64,000 nucleotides of DNA from a bacterium (GTDB lineage Bacteria > Zhuqueibacterota > Zhuqueibacteria > Residuimicrobiales > Residuimicrobiaceae), in contig JAKQNR010000052.1 in the NCBI GenBank assembly GCA_029565685.1, forward strand, positions 62,001 through 126,000, given 5' to 3'. A program made the translations under genes and the position numbers. The notes beneath the pieces were generated by a model. It saw only the letters and a program-made list of their open reading frames with translations. It made no database searches and had not been told where the DNA came from. Of this stretch, positions 52,200 through 62,900 are shown one piece after another (position 1 is the first letter of the stretch; every line of letters starts with the position of its first letter).

Positions 52200-54512
52200 A
52201 TGCTTTGCATGAAAGGGTCGTCGAAATTGGCAACGAATCCCCTGCAGGCCGATCGCTGTGCAGGCCGGCAGGTAAAAGCGGCCTGCTGGTTGCGGCGGCG
52301 CTGGACGATGGTTTGGCTCCTGGTTCTCTGTGCGCTGGCGGCGTGTACGTCTTCCGCCCGTAAGGAGGAGCAGGAGATTAAAAAGCTTCTCGCCACTTCC
52401 GCCGGCTATTTGAATGAAAGAGGCGTCGCGGAATTGGAGGGCGGCCGGTACCATGCGGCGGTTGAGTATTTTCATCAAGCGCTGGCGTTGACCAGCTATG
52501 ATCCGGTGCTGCACAACAACCTGGGGGTGGCTTTTTTCCGCTTGGGATGGTTGGACTCAGCCATCGTCTCCTATGAAGCTGCGGTGCGTCTGCGGCCGCA
52601 CTATTTCACGGCTTACCGGAATCTCGCCGGCGCTTATCTGGCAGCGCGCAAAACGCCGCTGGCGCTGAAGGCGATCGATCTGGCTCTGCAGCATCATCCG
52701 GACGCGGCCAATTACAGCTTGCGGGCAACCATCCATGAGCAGATGGAGCACTATGAATCGGCTGTCCGCGATTATCGTTCGGCTCTTTCTTTGGCGCCTG
52801 ATTCTGCGAACCTGTACAACAACCTCGGCGCGCTCTATTTCCGGCTGAGCCGTTTGGAGCAGGCCATGGCGCAGTTTGAGCTGGCGCTGCAGAAAGAACC
52901 GACTCATGCAGCCGCGGCTTTCAACCTGGCCAATGCGTTGGCCCGTCAATGCCGGCTGGAGGAGAGCCGTCGGTATTATGAACAAGCCCTGCAGCAGGCG
53001 CCGGCCATGTATGAGGCGGAAAACAACCTCGGGCTGGTGTTGCTGGCCCTGAATGATGAAACAGGAGCGATCGACCGCTTTCGCCGGGCACACGCCATTA
53101 AGGCGGACGCCGACGTCGTGTTGCATAATTTATCTTTGGCGCTTGCCCGTTTGGATTCTTTGGATGCCGCTCTGGCGTTGATCGATCGCGCTCTGCAGAT
53201 TCAGCCGGATAAGGCGAATTATCATCAACAGCGGGGAGCGGTGCTTGCCAAGTTACAGCGCCCGGCGGAAGCGCGCAGCGCCTTTCTGCGCGCGATCGCA
53301 CTGGATTCAACGCTGGCCGTCAGCTACCATGAACTGGGAAATGTCTATTATGCCGCTGAGGAGATCAGTCCGGCTCTGCAGGCCTTTCAGCAGGCGCTCG
53401 AACGCTATCCGGACTATGTGGCCTCGCGTTACCTGGGCAAGGATGCGAACAGAAATCATGCGTATCTCGATCTGCTCACCGGCTGCGACGCCGCCTCCAA
53501 GATCTCTGCAGATTATGCCGCGGTCTATCTCAATCTCGGCAAGAGCTATTTAGCCATGAACGAGGAGCAATCGGCTGAACAGGCTTTTCGAAAAGCGGTT
53601 TCGCTGCAGCCGCAACGACCGGATGCCTATGAATGGCTGGCTGTGCTCTATCAGCAGCGCAAACAAGGACGGCAGAGCCGGATCATGACCGCGCAGGGCC
53701 GCTTTTGTCGAGGCCGGTTTGCCCTGGAGCTCGATTCTCTGCAGGCTGCCGAGCGCTATGGCCGACAGGCATTGCAGCTCCATCCACGCTACGCGGACGC
53801 GCTGGCGCTTATGGCAGAGATTCGCATCAAACAGAAGCGACTGAACGAGGCGGAGGCTTTTCTACAGCGGGCGATGGCGCTGGAACAACGATGCGAATAT
53901 CTCTGGCTGGTCCAGGGGGATTATCAGGTCCAGCGCAGACAGATGGAGAAGGCCTTGGCAGCGTATGCAAAGGCGTTGCAGATCAATCCGGATTCTGTTC
54001 CTGCGCATAGCCGGATCGCCGCGCTGCTGCTTTCGCTGGAACGGACTGAGGAAGCGGCCAAGCATCAGGCGGAGGTTCATTTTCTTCAGGGACGGGAGTT
54101 CGAAACAGCCGGCCAGTTGGATCGCAGTTTGCGTGAATACGGCCTGGCCGCTGAGCTGATGCAGCGGCAGGCTCGGTATCTCACCGCACAGGGGTTGGTC
54201 TATGTGAAAAAGCATGTGAATGACGAAGCCGAACAAAAACTGCACCGTGCGCTGCAGTTGGATTCGTTGCAGGTACAGGCCTGGTATGGTCTCGGTGTCA
54301 TTCACGGCGACCGGGGCGCCTATGATCGTGCGATCTCCTATCTGCAAAAAGCGATCAGTCTGGATTCACTTTTCGGCCAAGCGCATTATTCGCTGGCGGT
54401 GAACTATTATTTCAATCAGCAGCCGGAGCTGGCACGCCGGCATTTGGCCATCGCCCAGACTCTGGGCGTTGTCATCCGCAAGGAGCTGCAGGAAGCGCTG
54501 CAGGCGCCCTGA
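52200..54512 (+). CDS. Large TPR lipoprotein
   Basis: 770 aa. A lipobox (LCALAAC) suggests acylation at the Cys near residue 49, and ten or more TPR repeats then fill the rest (for example VLHNNLGVAFFRLGWLDSAI, NLYNNLGALYFRLSRLEQAM, AVYLNLGKSYLAMNEEQSAE). The true start may be later: ATG 52308 or TTG 52290 puts the lipobox at a more normal distance. It probably scaffolds an envelope complex. Confidence 0.8.
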   Translation: MLCMKGSSKLATNPLQADRCAGRQVKAACWLRRRWTMVWLLVLCALAACTSSARKEEQEIKKLLATSAGYLNERGVAELEGGRYHAAVEYFHQALALTSYDPVLHNNLGVAFFRLGWLDSAIVSYEAAVRLRPHYFTAYRNLAGAYLAARKTPLALKAIDLALQHHPDAANYSLRATIHEQMEHYESAVRDYRSALSLAPDSANLYNNLGALYFRLSRLEQAMAQFELALQKEPTHAAAAFNLANALARQCRLEESRRYYEQALQQAPAMYEAENNLGLVLLALNDETGAIDRFRRAHAIKADADVVLHNLSLALARLDSLDAALALIDRALQIQPDKANYHQQRGAVLAKLQRPAEARSAFLRAIALDSTLAVSYHELGNVYYAAEEISPALQAFQQALERYPDYVASRYLGKDANRNHAYLDLLTGCDAASKISADYAAVYLNLGKSYLAMNEEQSAEQAFRKAVSLQPQRPDAYEWLAVLYQQRKQGRQSRIMTAQGRFCRGRFALELDSLQAAERYGRQALQLHPRYADALALMAEIRIKQKRLNEAEAFLQRAMALEQRCEYLWLVQGDYQVQRRQMEKALAAYAKALQINPDSVPAHSRIAALLLSLERTEEAAKHQAEVHFLQGREFETAGQLDRSLREYGLAAELMQRQARYLTAQGLVYVKKHVNDEAEQKLHRALQLDSLQVQAWYGLGVIHGDRGAYDRAISYLQKAISLDSLFGQAHYSLAVNYYFNQQPELARRHLAIAQTLGVVIRKELQEALQAP

Positions 54513-54538
54513 AGCGGCCGGCTTTTTCTACACTCTGG

Positions 54539-55606
54539 TCAGCGTCGATTCAAAGGCGCGTGGAATTCGGCCGTCGGGGCATACAGGAGCAGACGGTCGT
54601 TATGCACCAAACGGCTGGCCTTGGTGATTCCCAGTAGAAACATACCGATCTTTATTTCCCGCTGCAGCTGACGAATGACGGCGATAACGGCATCCGGGGA
54701 TTTCATCGCCGGTTTGAAAAACGGAAATGCCAGGCCCACCAGCGATGCGCCCATCACCATGCATTTGATGACATCGATGCCGCTGCGCACGCCGCCGGAA
54801 CCGATCAGGGTGATCCGTTTGCGCAAGGGGCGGAGCTGTTGCAGCGCCAGCGGCGTTGGAATGCCCCAATCCTGAAAAGTCAGGCCAAGATCGTACGAAT
54901 CTTTGCGCCGGTCGCGCCGGTGTTCGATGCGGCTCCAGGAGGTGCCGCCGCTGCCGGCCACGTCGAAATAGTGCAGGCCGTGACGAAGTGCCAGACGTAC
55001 ATCCTGAGGGCTGAGACCGGCCCCCACCTCCTTGAGGATGATCGGTTTATGCAGCCGGCGGTTGAGATCGGCGATCTTTTCGATCAGACCGGCAAAGTTT
55101 ACGTTGCCCTCCGGCTGCACCGCCTCTTGCAGCGGATTGAGGTGCAGATAGAGTGCATCGGCTTGCAGCACTTCCACAGCTGTCTGGCAATGCTGCAGGC
55201 CGAACCCATAGTTGAGCTGAACCGCACCCAAGTTGGCGAACAGCAGCGTGCTGGGGGCAAAGCGGCGCAGATCAAAGCTGGCTCGCGCCTGTGGATGGGT
55301 AAACATCACTCGCTGGGAGCCCACGGCCATGGCCACCTGAGTGGTTTGTGCAGCCAGCGCCAAATTTTTATTGATCACGCGGACGAGCGGATCATCGCCG
55401 CCGGTCATGGAAGAGATCAACAGGGGGGCGCTCAGCTGTTTGCCCATGAAACGGATCGAGGTGTCCACCTCTTCCAGGTCGATTTCCGGCAGGCCGCGAT
55501 GAGCCAGCAGGATTTGGTCAAAGTAATTCTTGCGCCGATCGATGTCGCTGTCCGCCAGTACCACATCGATGTGCTGCTTTTTTCTGCTGTTGATGGATCG
55601 GTTCAT
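54539..55606 (-). CDS. fni: Isopentenyl-diphosphate delta-isomerase, type 2
   Basis: Interconverts IPP and DMAPP with FMN and NADPH. 355 aa; RKKQHIDVVL at the N-terminus, PLLISSMTGGDD, LHLNPLQEAVQPEGN, VAGSGGTSWSRIE and GSGGVRSGIDVIK are diagnostic of the type 2 flavoenzyme. It converges on the TPR gene and diverges from the lipoate ligase-like gene. Confidence 0.95.
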   Translation of the reverse strand: MNRSINSRKKQHIDVVLADSDIDRRKNYFDQILLAHRGLPEIDLEEVDTSIRFMGKQLSAPLLISSMTGGDDPLVRVINKNLALAAQTTQVAMAVGSQRVMFTHPQARASFDLRRFAPSTLLFANLGAVQLNYGFGLQHCQTAVEVLQADALYLHLNPLQEAVQPEGNVNFAGLIEKIADLNRRLHKPIILKEVGAGLSPQDVRLALRHGLHYFDVAGSGGTSWSRIEHRRDRRKDSYDLGLTFQDWGIPTPLALQQLRPLRKRITLIGSGGVRSGIDVIKCMVMGASLVGLAFPFFKPAMKSPDAVIAVIRQLQREIKIGMFLLGITKASRLVHNDRLLLYAPTAEFHAPLNRR

Positions 55607-55728
55607 GTGCGGTCCTCTGATTTGCCCCTTCCAATGTAGCCAAAAAAACGGAGCATTTCAACCTCTGGTTTTGCAGCACGTCTTTTTTCGTCGAATTGTG
55701 ACCAAGGACTAAATCGCTGATATTCCGC

Positions 55729-55757
55729 TTGACTGGAAAATAAAAAAGATGTATGAT
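55729..55757 (+). promoter_or_regulatory. Sigma70-type promoter
   Basis: TTGACT (55729-55734), 17-base spacer, TATGAT (55752-55757). It drives the lipoate ligase-like gene at 55818. Confidence 0.65.
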
Positions 55758-55817
55758 CAGAGTTAGACAGTATCAGACAGGATTTGGGGGGAAGCGGGAA
55801 GGACGACGGGAAACACG

Positions 55818-56435
55818 GTGAACCTGTACGATGATCTTATGGATGGGCTGTCGGCTGCAGCTCCGCTGCGGGTGGTTTTGTGGCAGCCGACGTCGATCGC
55901 CGTGGTGGTGGGGTATTCACAGCAGCCTGCGGTGGAGGTGCATATGGATCGCTGTCGCCGGGACGGGGTTCCGGTGATGCGGCGACGGGGCGGCGGCGGC
56001 GCCGTGGTGCTGATGCCCGGGATTCTGTGCCTGACCTGTGCGTTCGTAAGCCGACAAAGTGATTCGCCCTACTATTTCTTCCAAAAGATCAACGCCTTTC
56101 TCATCGAGCAACTGGCACATGTTTTTCAGGTGCCTGACGTTCGAGCCGCCGGCATCAGCGATCTGGTGATCAACGAAAGAAAGATTCTCGGCTGTTCCAT
56201 GCATAAATCCCGCCATCGCTATCTGTATCAGGGTTCTCTGCTGGTTCAGCCGGACCTGGATTTGATCGAGCGCTATCTGCGTCACCCTTCCAGGGAACCG
56301 GATTACCGCAAGGGCCGCGGGCATGAGACTTTTGTCACCAGTCTGGCGCAGGAGGGCTACCCGCTGTCGGTCCGGCAACTCAAGCAGGGCCTGGAGGCCG
56401 GTTGCGCGGAACAGCTCGCTGCATGGTTACTTTAA
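55818..56435 (+). CDS. Lipoate-protein ligase A-like protein
   Basis: 205 aa of the biotin/lipoyl ligase (LplA/LipB) fold: VVVGYSQQPAVEVHMDRCRR, the RRRGGGGAVV motif (about residues 55-65), and the catalytic Lys in NERKILGCSMHKSRH. The small C-terminal domain of LplA is missing, as in short LplA-like or LipM/LipL-like forms. Whether it uses free lipoate or moves octanoyl cannot be told. GTG 55818 is the start. Confidence 0.8.
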   Translation: MNLYDDLMDGLSAAAPLRVVLWQPTSIAVVVGYSQQPAVEVHMDRCRRDGVPVMRRRGGGGAVVLMPGILCLTCAFVSRQSDSPYYFFQKINAFLIEQLAHVFQVPDVRAAGISDLVINERKILGCSMHKSRHRYLYQGSLLVQPDLDLIERYLRHPSREPDYRKGRGHETFVTSLAQEGYPLSVRQLKQGLEAGCAEQLAAWLL

Positions 56436-56448
56436 TCGGGAGGTGTGT

Positions 56449-57327
56449 ATGAAAATCCGTTTATATCTGCTGACGCTTTTCGCCGCCAGCCAATGGGCTC
56501 TCGGCCAGGAGATCGGCGATTATATTTCAAAATACACCGCTGAAAACGGCAAGGGCTATATGCAGCCCCTGGCGGATGTATTCGGCGCTGATCTCAACAG
56601 TGGTCTGTTCCAAGGCGGCAGGCTGCCTCAGGTCGGCTTTCACCTGACCATCGGCGTCAAGGGGGTGACGGCGAAAATCGGCGACGACCTGAGGACCTTC
56701 AAGGCCACGACCGAAGAACCTTTCAGTCCGACGCAGACGGAAAAAGTGCCGACGATTTTCGGCAAGAACGAAGCGGTTGCGGTGACGGGCGTAGGCGGGA
56801 CGGTGTACAATTTCCCCGGCGGTTTCGACATGGACATGATGCCGCTGGTGATCCCGCAGGCGACCATCGGCACCTTGCTCGGCACAGAGGCAACCGTGCG
56901 TTATTTTATGGCCAATCTAGGCGAGGACATCGGCGATCTCAAACTGGCGGGCATCGGAGTGCGGCACAGCATCAGTCAGTATCTGCCCCTTCTGCCCATT
57001 GATCTGTCCGTCGGTTATTTCACTCAGAAATTCTCTGTGGGAGAAGTGGTGGAGGCCCAAGCCGTCTATTACGGGGCGCAGGTCGGCAAGACCTGGGGAC
57101 TTTTCTGCCTATACGGCGGCGCCGGCTACGAGTCCACAGAGGTTACGGTTGCCTATGAACAGGAGAAAGACGTTGAATCAAGCCGAGTGTCGTTTGACAT
57201 GAAATCAGAGGATCAACTGCGTTTTACGGTGGGCGTCGGTTTGAATTTGGTCATTTTAAAAATTCACGTGGATTACAACCTCGCCTCCCCAAAAACTTTG
57301 TGCGCGGGCATCGGTTTCGGCTGGTAG
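56449..57327 (+). CDS. Exported outer-membrane barrel-like protein
   Basis: 292 aa. GGGAGG lies upstream of ATG 56449, and KIRLYLLTLFAASQWALG is the signal peptide. The rest is glycine- and aromatic-rich with alternating strands (LPQVGFHLTIGVKGV, IDLSVGYFTQKF, LFCLYGGAGYES) and ends in Trp, as do many barrels. It resembles the DUF6588 proteins of the Bacteroidota. The role is unknown. A lipoprotein gene follows. Confidence 0.7.
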   Translation: MKIRLYLLTLFAASQWALGQEIGDYISKYTAENGKGYMQPLADVFGADLNSGLFQGGRLPQVGFHLTIGVKGVTAKIGDDLRTFKATTEEPFSPTQTEKVPTIFGKNEAVAVTGVGGTVYNFPGGFDMDMMPLVIPQATIGTLLGTEATVRYFMANLGEDIGDLKLAGIGVRHSISQYLPLLPIDLSVGYFTQKFSVGEVVEAQAVYYGAQVGKTWGLFCLYGGAGYESTEVTVAYEQEKDVESSRVSFDMKSEDQLRFTVGVGLNLVILKIHVDYNLASPKTLCAGIGFGW

Positions 57328-57358
57328 CCTGTAATGAACTTTTCGCTAGGAGCTTGCC

Positions 57359-57976
57359 ATGAAACGAGTGATTCTTTTAATAGCAGTCCTGACCGCATCG
57401 GCGTGGTTGTCGTCCTGCGAAAGCCGGCGTTTTCAGTTCGTCGCCACTCTCAATAGGACCGTGGATTTTGCCGTGGATCATAGTGGGCCGTTCAAGACAG
57501 TGCGCACGATCACGGCGGCGCAGATCCGCAATAACCTGAATGTGCCCGAAGGCAGCACAATTAAAAGGGTGGACATCGAAGCCCTTTCAATCGTGCCGGA
57601 GACCAAGGCCGGCAACGAGGCGACTGAAGTCAAGGTGCGCGGAACGATCAAGGATCAGGGCCATGAAGTGGAGCTGTTCAAAGAGACTTCCATTCATTTG
57701 ACCACCGGGGTGGATGTCGGCTACGGCGTCCGTGTGCCTTTGCAAAAACTGGTCGATCTAGGCATAAGCGCTTTAAAGACTAAAATCAATGATCATGTGA
57801 GCCGTCTCAACGATGCGGATATTGAAATCAATCTCTACGGCACTACTCTGCCGGCCGGAAAACGGCTGCTGATGACCGTTCACTTTGACATCAAGGCCAC
57901 CGTGCTCTATGAAAAGTGCATCGATACGCCCAACTTTTTCGGCGGGGAAAAGTGCGAGGAGGGGGAGGAGGATTAG
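57359..57976 (+). CDS. Hypothetical lipoprotein
   Basis: 205 aa. The N-terminal RVILLIAVLTASAWLSSC ends in a lipobox (LSSC). The mature part is beta-rich (FQFVATLNRTVDF, IKRVDIEALSIVPETKAG) and ends in an acidic tail with a Cys pair. I recognise no family. TAGGAG precedes ATG 57359. It is probably co-transcribed with the barrel-like gene. Confidence 0.7.
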   Translation: MKRVILLIAVLTASAWLSSCESRRFQFVATLNRTVDFAVDHSGPFKTVRTITAAQIRNNLNVPEGSTIKRVDIEALSIVPETKAGNEATEVKVRGTIKDQGHEVELFKETSIHLTTGVDVGYGVRVPLQKLVDLGISALKTKINDHVSRLNDADIEINLYGTTLPAGKRLLMTVHFDIKATVLYEKCIDTPNFFGGEKCEEGEED

Positions 57977-58093
57977 GGTGGTCTGAAGGCCGGTCGACTA
58001 AATGATGATGATCTGTTCACTATGAAAGGCAATCAGGGTTTCGATCTCGATCACCGTAATGCGTTTCCCCCCGGCCACCTGACTCAGGCGGCC

Positions 58094-58133
58094 GGCCTTC
58101 GCCCCCTCTTCCGCTCCAGAGGGGGCGAAGGCC
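58094..58133. terminator. Strong hairpin between convergent genes
   Basis: A perfect 15-bp stem (GGCCTTCGCCCCCTC, 10-base loop, complement at 58119-58133). T-tail is weak, so termination is likely but not certain. Confidence 0.65.
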
Positions 58134-58142
58134 TAAAGCTTT

Positions 58143-59813
58143 TCAGCTGAACCTCTCCAATCTTTTCATCACACTAAAGATAAACGCAGCGGACAGCAGG
58201 CAGCACACCGCCAGCACGGTCCACAACTGCCAGAGCGCGATTTTATCCCACAGATAGCCGATAACGCTCAGCAAATAATTGCCCAGCGCCGTGGCTGCGA
58301 ACCACCCGCCCTGCGCCACGCCCTTTAACCGCGGCGGCGCCACTTTGCTGACAAAGGCGATGCCCATGGGGCTGATAAACAGCTCAGCGATCGTCAGCAC
58401 GAAATAGGTGCCTATCAGCCAGTAGACAGAAACACGGCTGTCCAGCGGTACCGCCTGACCTGGCGCCATATCTTTGGGGCTCAGCAGGCCCAGGGAGGCG
58501 ATCACCAGCAGGGCAAAGCCGGCGGCGGTGATGATCATGCCGATGCCGATCTTGCGCGGGGCGGACGGTTCCTTTTTTTTCGCTCTCAGCCAGGCGAAAA
58601 CGCCTAAAACCAGCGGTGTCAACGCTACGATGAAAAAGGGATTGAAATGCTGAAATTTTTGCGGTGTGAACAGGTTGGAACCGGAATAGCCCTGGTAGCG
58701 CCACCAGGCCAGTGCGACGAAAACCACCACGCCGACGGCGGCGAGCATGCGCTGCATGGAGGGGGTTCCTCGTCTGAGCAGATAGAACGCAGAGAGCGCG
58801 GCAAGAAAGATGGACAGTAGACCAAACAGGTCAAACCAAAGGTTGGTTGCTTTGCCGACGTGGGTCACCGTATAGTCGCGGGCAAAATAGGTCATGGTGA
58901 CGCCGTTTTGATGAAAAGACATCCAGAAAAAGATGACCACGGCAAAGATCAGGCCCAGCGCGATAAGTCGCGGCCGGGTTTCCGCCTCGTTGTACGTCGT
59001 CTGATTCATGGCGGCCGCGGTTTTTTGCGTTCCCATATGGTCGGCATGTTGGTAATATTTGCGAAAGATCCAAAAGATCAGCATGGAGGCAATCAGGCTG
59101 AAGCATGCGACGCCGAAGCCATAATGATAGGACTCGCTCAGAGCGTTGATATAGTGGGTCGAGAAATCGCCGAGCGTTGCCAGCGTGACGCGGCTGTCCT
59201 GGGTTTGAGCGATGGCGAGATAGCCCGGTACATCCTCCAACTGGTTTTTCAAAAAAGCGTTGGCCATGGCGGGCAGGCGGCCGTCGTAGAAAAACTGATG
59301 CTTTTTCAAAATCCAATTGCTGATCACCTCTGCCGCGGTCGGCGCCAGCATGGCGCCGATGTTGATGCCCATGTAAAAAATGCTAAAGGCGGAGGTGCGT
59401 TTGCCCTCGTATTGGGGATCGTCGAACATCTTGCCCACCAGCGCCTGCAGGTTGCCTTTGAACAGGCCGGTGCCGATGGCGATCGTGGCCAGGGCGAGGA
59501 CGATCAGCCCGAAACCTGATCCCATAGTCGTGGGGATGGCCATAAGCGAATAGCCCACGAACATGACGATCATGCCGAGGCTGATGGTTTTGCTGTAGCC
59601 CAGCACCCGATCCGCCAGCAGGCCGCCCAGCAGCGGAAAGAAATAGACAAAGGACATAAAGATGCCATAGACCTGGCTGGACGAGGCAGCGCTCATCCCG
59701 TACTTGGCCTGAAGGAAGAGAATAAAGATGGCCACCATGGTGTAAAAACCGAATCGTTCGCCCATGTTGGCGAAAAACGCGACGGTCAATCCTTTGGGAA
59801 GTCCTTTGAACAT
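58143..59813 (-). CDS. POT-family peptide transporter
   Basis: 556 aa, MFS type with about 14 helices. The first helix carries NMGERFGFYTMVAIFILF, the ExxERF-type motif of proton-coupled oligopeptide transporters, and FSIFYMGINIGAMLAPTAAE is the PTR2 signature. It imports di- and tripeptides, the expected product of the S9, M14 and M61 peptidases in this window. Confidence 0.9.
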   Translation of the reverse strand: MFKGLPKGLTVAFFANMGERFGFYTMVAIFILFLQAKYGMSAASSSQVYGIFMSFVYFFPLLGGLLADRVLGYSKTISLGMIVMFVGYSLMAIPTTMGSGFGLIVLALATIAIGTGLFKGNLQALVGKMFDDPQYEGKRTSAFSIFYMGINIGAMLAPTAAEVISNWILKKHQFFYDGRLPAMANAFLKNQLEDVPGYLAIAQTQDSRVTLATLGDFSTHYINALSESYHYGFGVACFSLIASMLIFWIFRKYYQHADHMGTQKTAAAMNQTTYNEAETRPRLIALGLIFAVVIFFWMSFHQNGVTMTYFARDYTVTHVGKATNLWFDLFGLLSIFLAALSAFYLLRRGTPSMQRMLAAVGVVVFVALAWWRYQGYSGSNLFTPQKFQHFNPFFIVALTPLVLGVFAWLRAKKKEPSAPRKIGIGMIITAAGFALLVIASLGLLSPKDMAPGQAVPLDSRVSVYWLIGTYFVLTIAELFISPMGIAFVSKVAPPRLKGVAQGGWFAATALGNYLLSVIGYLWDKIALWQLWTVLAVCCLLSAAFIFSVMKRLERFS

Positions 59814-59900
59814 GCGCTGATTCTCCTGTTGGGGTTCATAGCCGCTGCCGATCCGGGGCGGTTTGCGCCGCAGCGTCGGCGGTTCGTGTCATCGAGGATT

Positions 59901-62900
59901 TCAGTCCACTCTCACCAACTCGTAGGTTCCCGCCTCTGCTTCGAGGACGGCGGCTTCTTTGCCGAGACGGACGAATTTCAAGCCCGGGATGGCGCTTGCC
60001 GCTTTGCCTTTATGGATCAGATGGCGGCCGCCCTCCAGCAGGGTGGGTTCCTGCTGGCCTCCGGTTGGAAAATGTATCTCTGCAGTGGTGTTGGCCGGTA
60101 TGGTCAGCCACATTTTCAAGGTGTTCGTCTCTTGCTGCCAACGGCAGGAAAGCGGTCCATACAGGGTGTTCAACTTGGCCTCCGCCCATTTCAAATCACC
60201 CACTGGTTGGGGTGCGATGATGGCGCGTTTATAGCCCGGATGTTGTATGTCGACGCGCAGGCCGGCGAGATAATCATAGAACCAGCGACCCACGGCGCCG
60301 AAGGCGAAATGATTGCGTGAGTTCATACCCGGCCCTTCGGTGTCGCTGTTCCACAGCTCCCAGATGGTGGTTGCGCCTTTTTCCACCATATAGCCCCAGG
60401 AGGGGAAGGTTTTTTGCGATGCCAGCTGGTAGGCCAGATCGTGATAGCCATACCGGCTCAGCATCGGCAGGATGACCGATGTGCCGATAAAGCCAGTGGA
60501 CAGGTGCGTGTCGCGGCCGCGCACATCCTCGGCGATGTTGCGGATCACTGCGGCGATCTGTTGTTGCGGGACCAGGCCGAAGGCCAGCGGCAGCAGGTTG
60601 GCCGTTTGGGTTTTGCCTTCATACCAGCCGTCCGCCGGGCGATAATATTTTTTATTGAACGCGGCAGCGATCTTGCGCGCCAGCTCGGCATAGGCGGCGA
60701 CGTCCGCCTCTTTGCCGATGATCTTTGCCATCTGGCTCATCAGGGTGACGTCTCGGTAATAGTAGGCTGCGGCGATGGGTTTTTTCGGCGAAGCGGTCAA
60801 CGACACCCAGTCTCCGTATCCATCGCGCTCATAGAGATCGTCCTGGCTGTGGTTTTTCATGTATTCAACCCATGCGGCCATGTTGGGGTAGTATTGTTCG
60901 ATGATCCGCCGGTCGCCGTAATACTGATAGACCACCCAGGGGATGATCACCACCGCATCGCCCCAGGCGGGGCTGGCCACGCTGTATCTGTCCAGGCAGG
61001 GATTGACGTCGCGCACCGCACCGTCCGCGCCCTGGCAGTCGGCGATGTCTTGCATCCATTTGCGGAAGAAATCCGCCATATCGCGGTTAAAGCAGGCGGT
61101 GGGGGCGATGACCTGGGCATCGCCCATCCAGCCCAGCCGTTCATCTCGTTGCGGGCAGTCAGTGGGAACACTGTGCAGATTGCCGGTCAATCCCCAGCTG
61201 ATGTTGTGCTGGATCCGGTTGATCAACTCATTGGAACAGGTAAAGACGCCGGTCTCAGTCGCGTCGCTGTTGAACACGCAGCCGGTGATTGCATCCAGTC
61301 CTGGTTTGCCGGGATAACCGGCGACCTGGACGTAGCGGAAACCGCGGTAAGTGAAGGTCGGCTGATAGACCTCTTTGCCCTTGCCCTTGAGGATATAGGT
61401 GTCTGTGGCTTTGGCGCTGCGATAATTGTCCTTGTACAGGGTGCCGTCCGGATTCAGCACCTCAGCGAAGGAGAGCTCCACTCTCTGGCCGGCTGGACCT
61501 TTTACAGAGAGGCGGGCGTTGCCCGCCATGTTCTGCCCCATGTCAAAGACATACACGCCCGGAGCGGGTTCGGTGACGGCGATGGGGGTGAGCTCGCGGG
61601 AGGTGCGGATGGGCGGGCCTTCCTGGCTGCACACTACGGCGCTGTCGGCGGGCACGATGACCGCCGGTTCCCAGTCCGCGTTTTTGAATGAAGGTTCATT
61701 CCACCCCGCCTGTTCCAGTCGGGCGTCGTAGACTTCGCCGTCATAGATGTTGTCGAACAGGATCGGCGCTTCATGCACCTGCCACGATTCGTCGCTGACC
61801 ACCGACTGAGTGCGGCCGTCGGGGAATTCTATTTTAATTTTGCACAAAAGGCGCAGGGGGCCCTCGCTGTAGGCGCGGCGGTTGCCGCCGCCCATGCCGC
61901 CGCTCCACCAAGCGTTGCCCACCATGGCGGCTACGGCATTGGAGCCCTTTCTCAGCAGCCTGGTGACGTCATACGTTTGATAATGGATCCGCTTGGGATA
62001 ATCGGTCCAGCCCGGCGTCAGCCGTTCGTCTCCAACCCGTTTGCCGTTGATGTAGAGCACGTAGCTGCCCAGACCGGTGACATAGACGCGCGCCTGATCA
62101 AAATAGTGATCGATGTCGAACTCTTTGCGCGCCAGAATCGCGCGCAGCGGCTGGGCCGACTCACCCGGTTTGCCCCAGATCCCTCCGCCCCATGATTCGA
62201 TCTCCCTGCAGGCGCTCCACGTCCGGTCCTGCGCAGGTGCGATTTTCCAATCGCCCGCGGCCTGATCCGAGCATTTCCAGGAGCGGTCGGTGAAGAGAAA
62301 TTGCTGGCTGCCATCGGCCAGGGTGATCTCCAGGGTTGCGATCAGGCCGCAGATGTCGCCGGCGGTGTTGATCGCTTCGACCGCCAGGCTGTTTGCACCG
62401 GCGTGGAGCTGGGCGAGAACATCGTACTCATGGAGCTTATGATAGCCGGCGCCCTTGCCGATTTCAGCTCCATTGAGAAACACGCGAAAGATGTTGTCCG
62501 CGGCGATGCGCAACAGCGCTTTGTTTGCGCTTTGGGGCAGCTGAAAAGACCGACGGAAATAGATCGGCAGGTTGATCTGACGGTTGCTCGGATGCCAGAT
62601 CCAAGCGCCCATGGCCGGTTGTTCCGGCTTTTCCCTTTTTTCGATCTTGCCGATCCATTTCACCTCTTCCCAGTCATGGGGAAAAAACAGAGCGGTTTCA
62701 AAAAAGGCGGTTTTACTGAACGCTGACATTTCGCCCTGCTGGTCCCAAGTACGCACGCGCCAGAAATAGCGCCGCCCGCTTTCCAGCAGCGAGCCGTCGT
62801 AGGAAATGTGCACGTTCTGATCGGATTCCTCTTTGCCGGTGTCCCAGATATCCGGTTCATTGCGTTCAAGCCGTTCGCGGGTGCTTGCCACTTGAATCTG

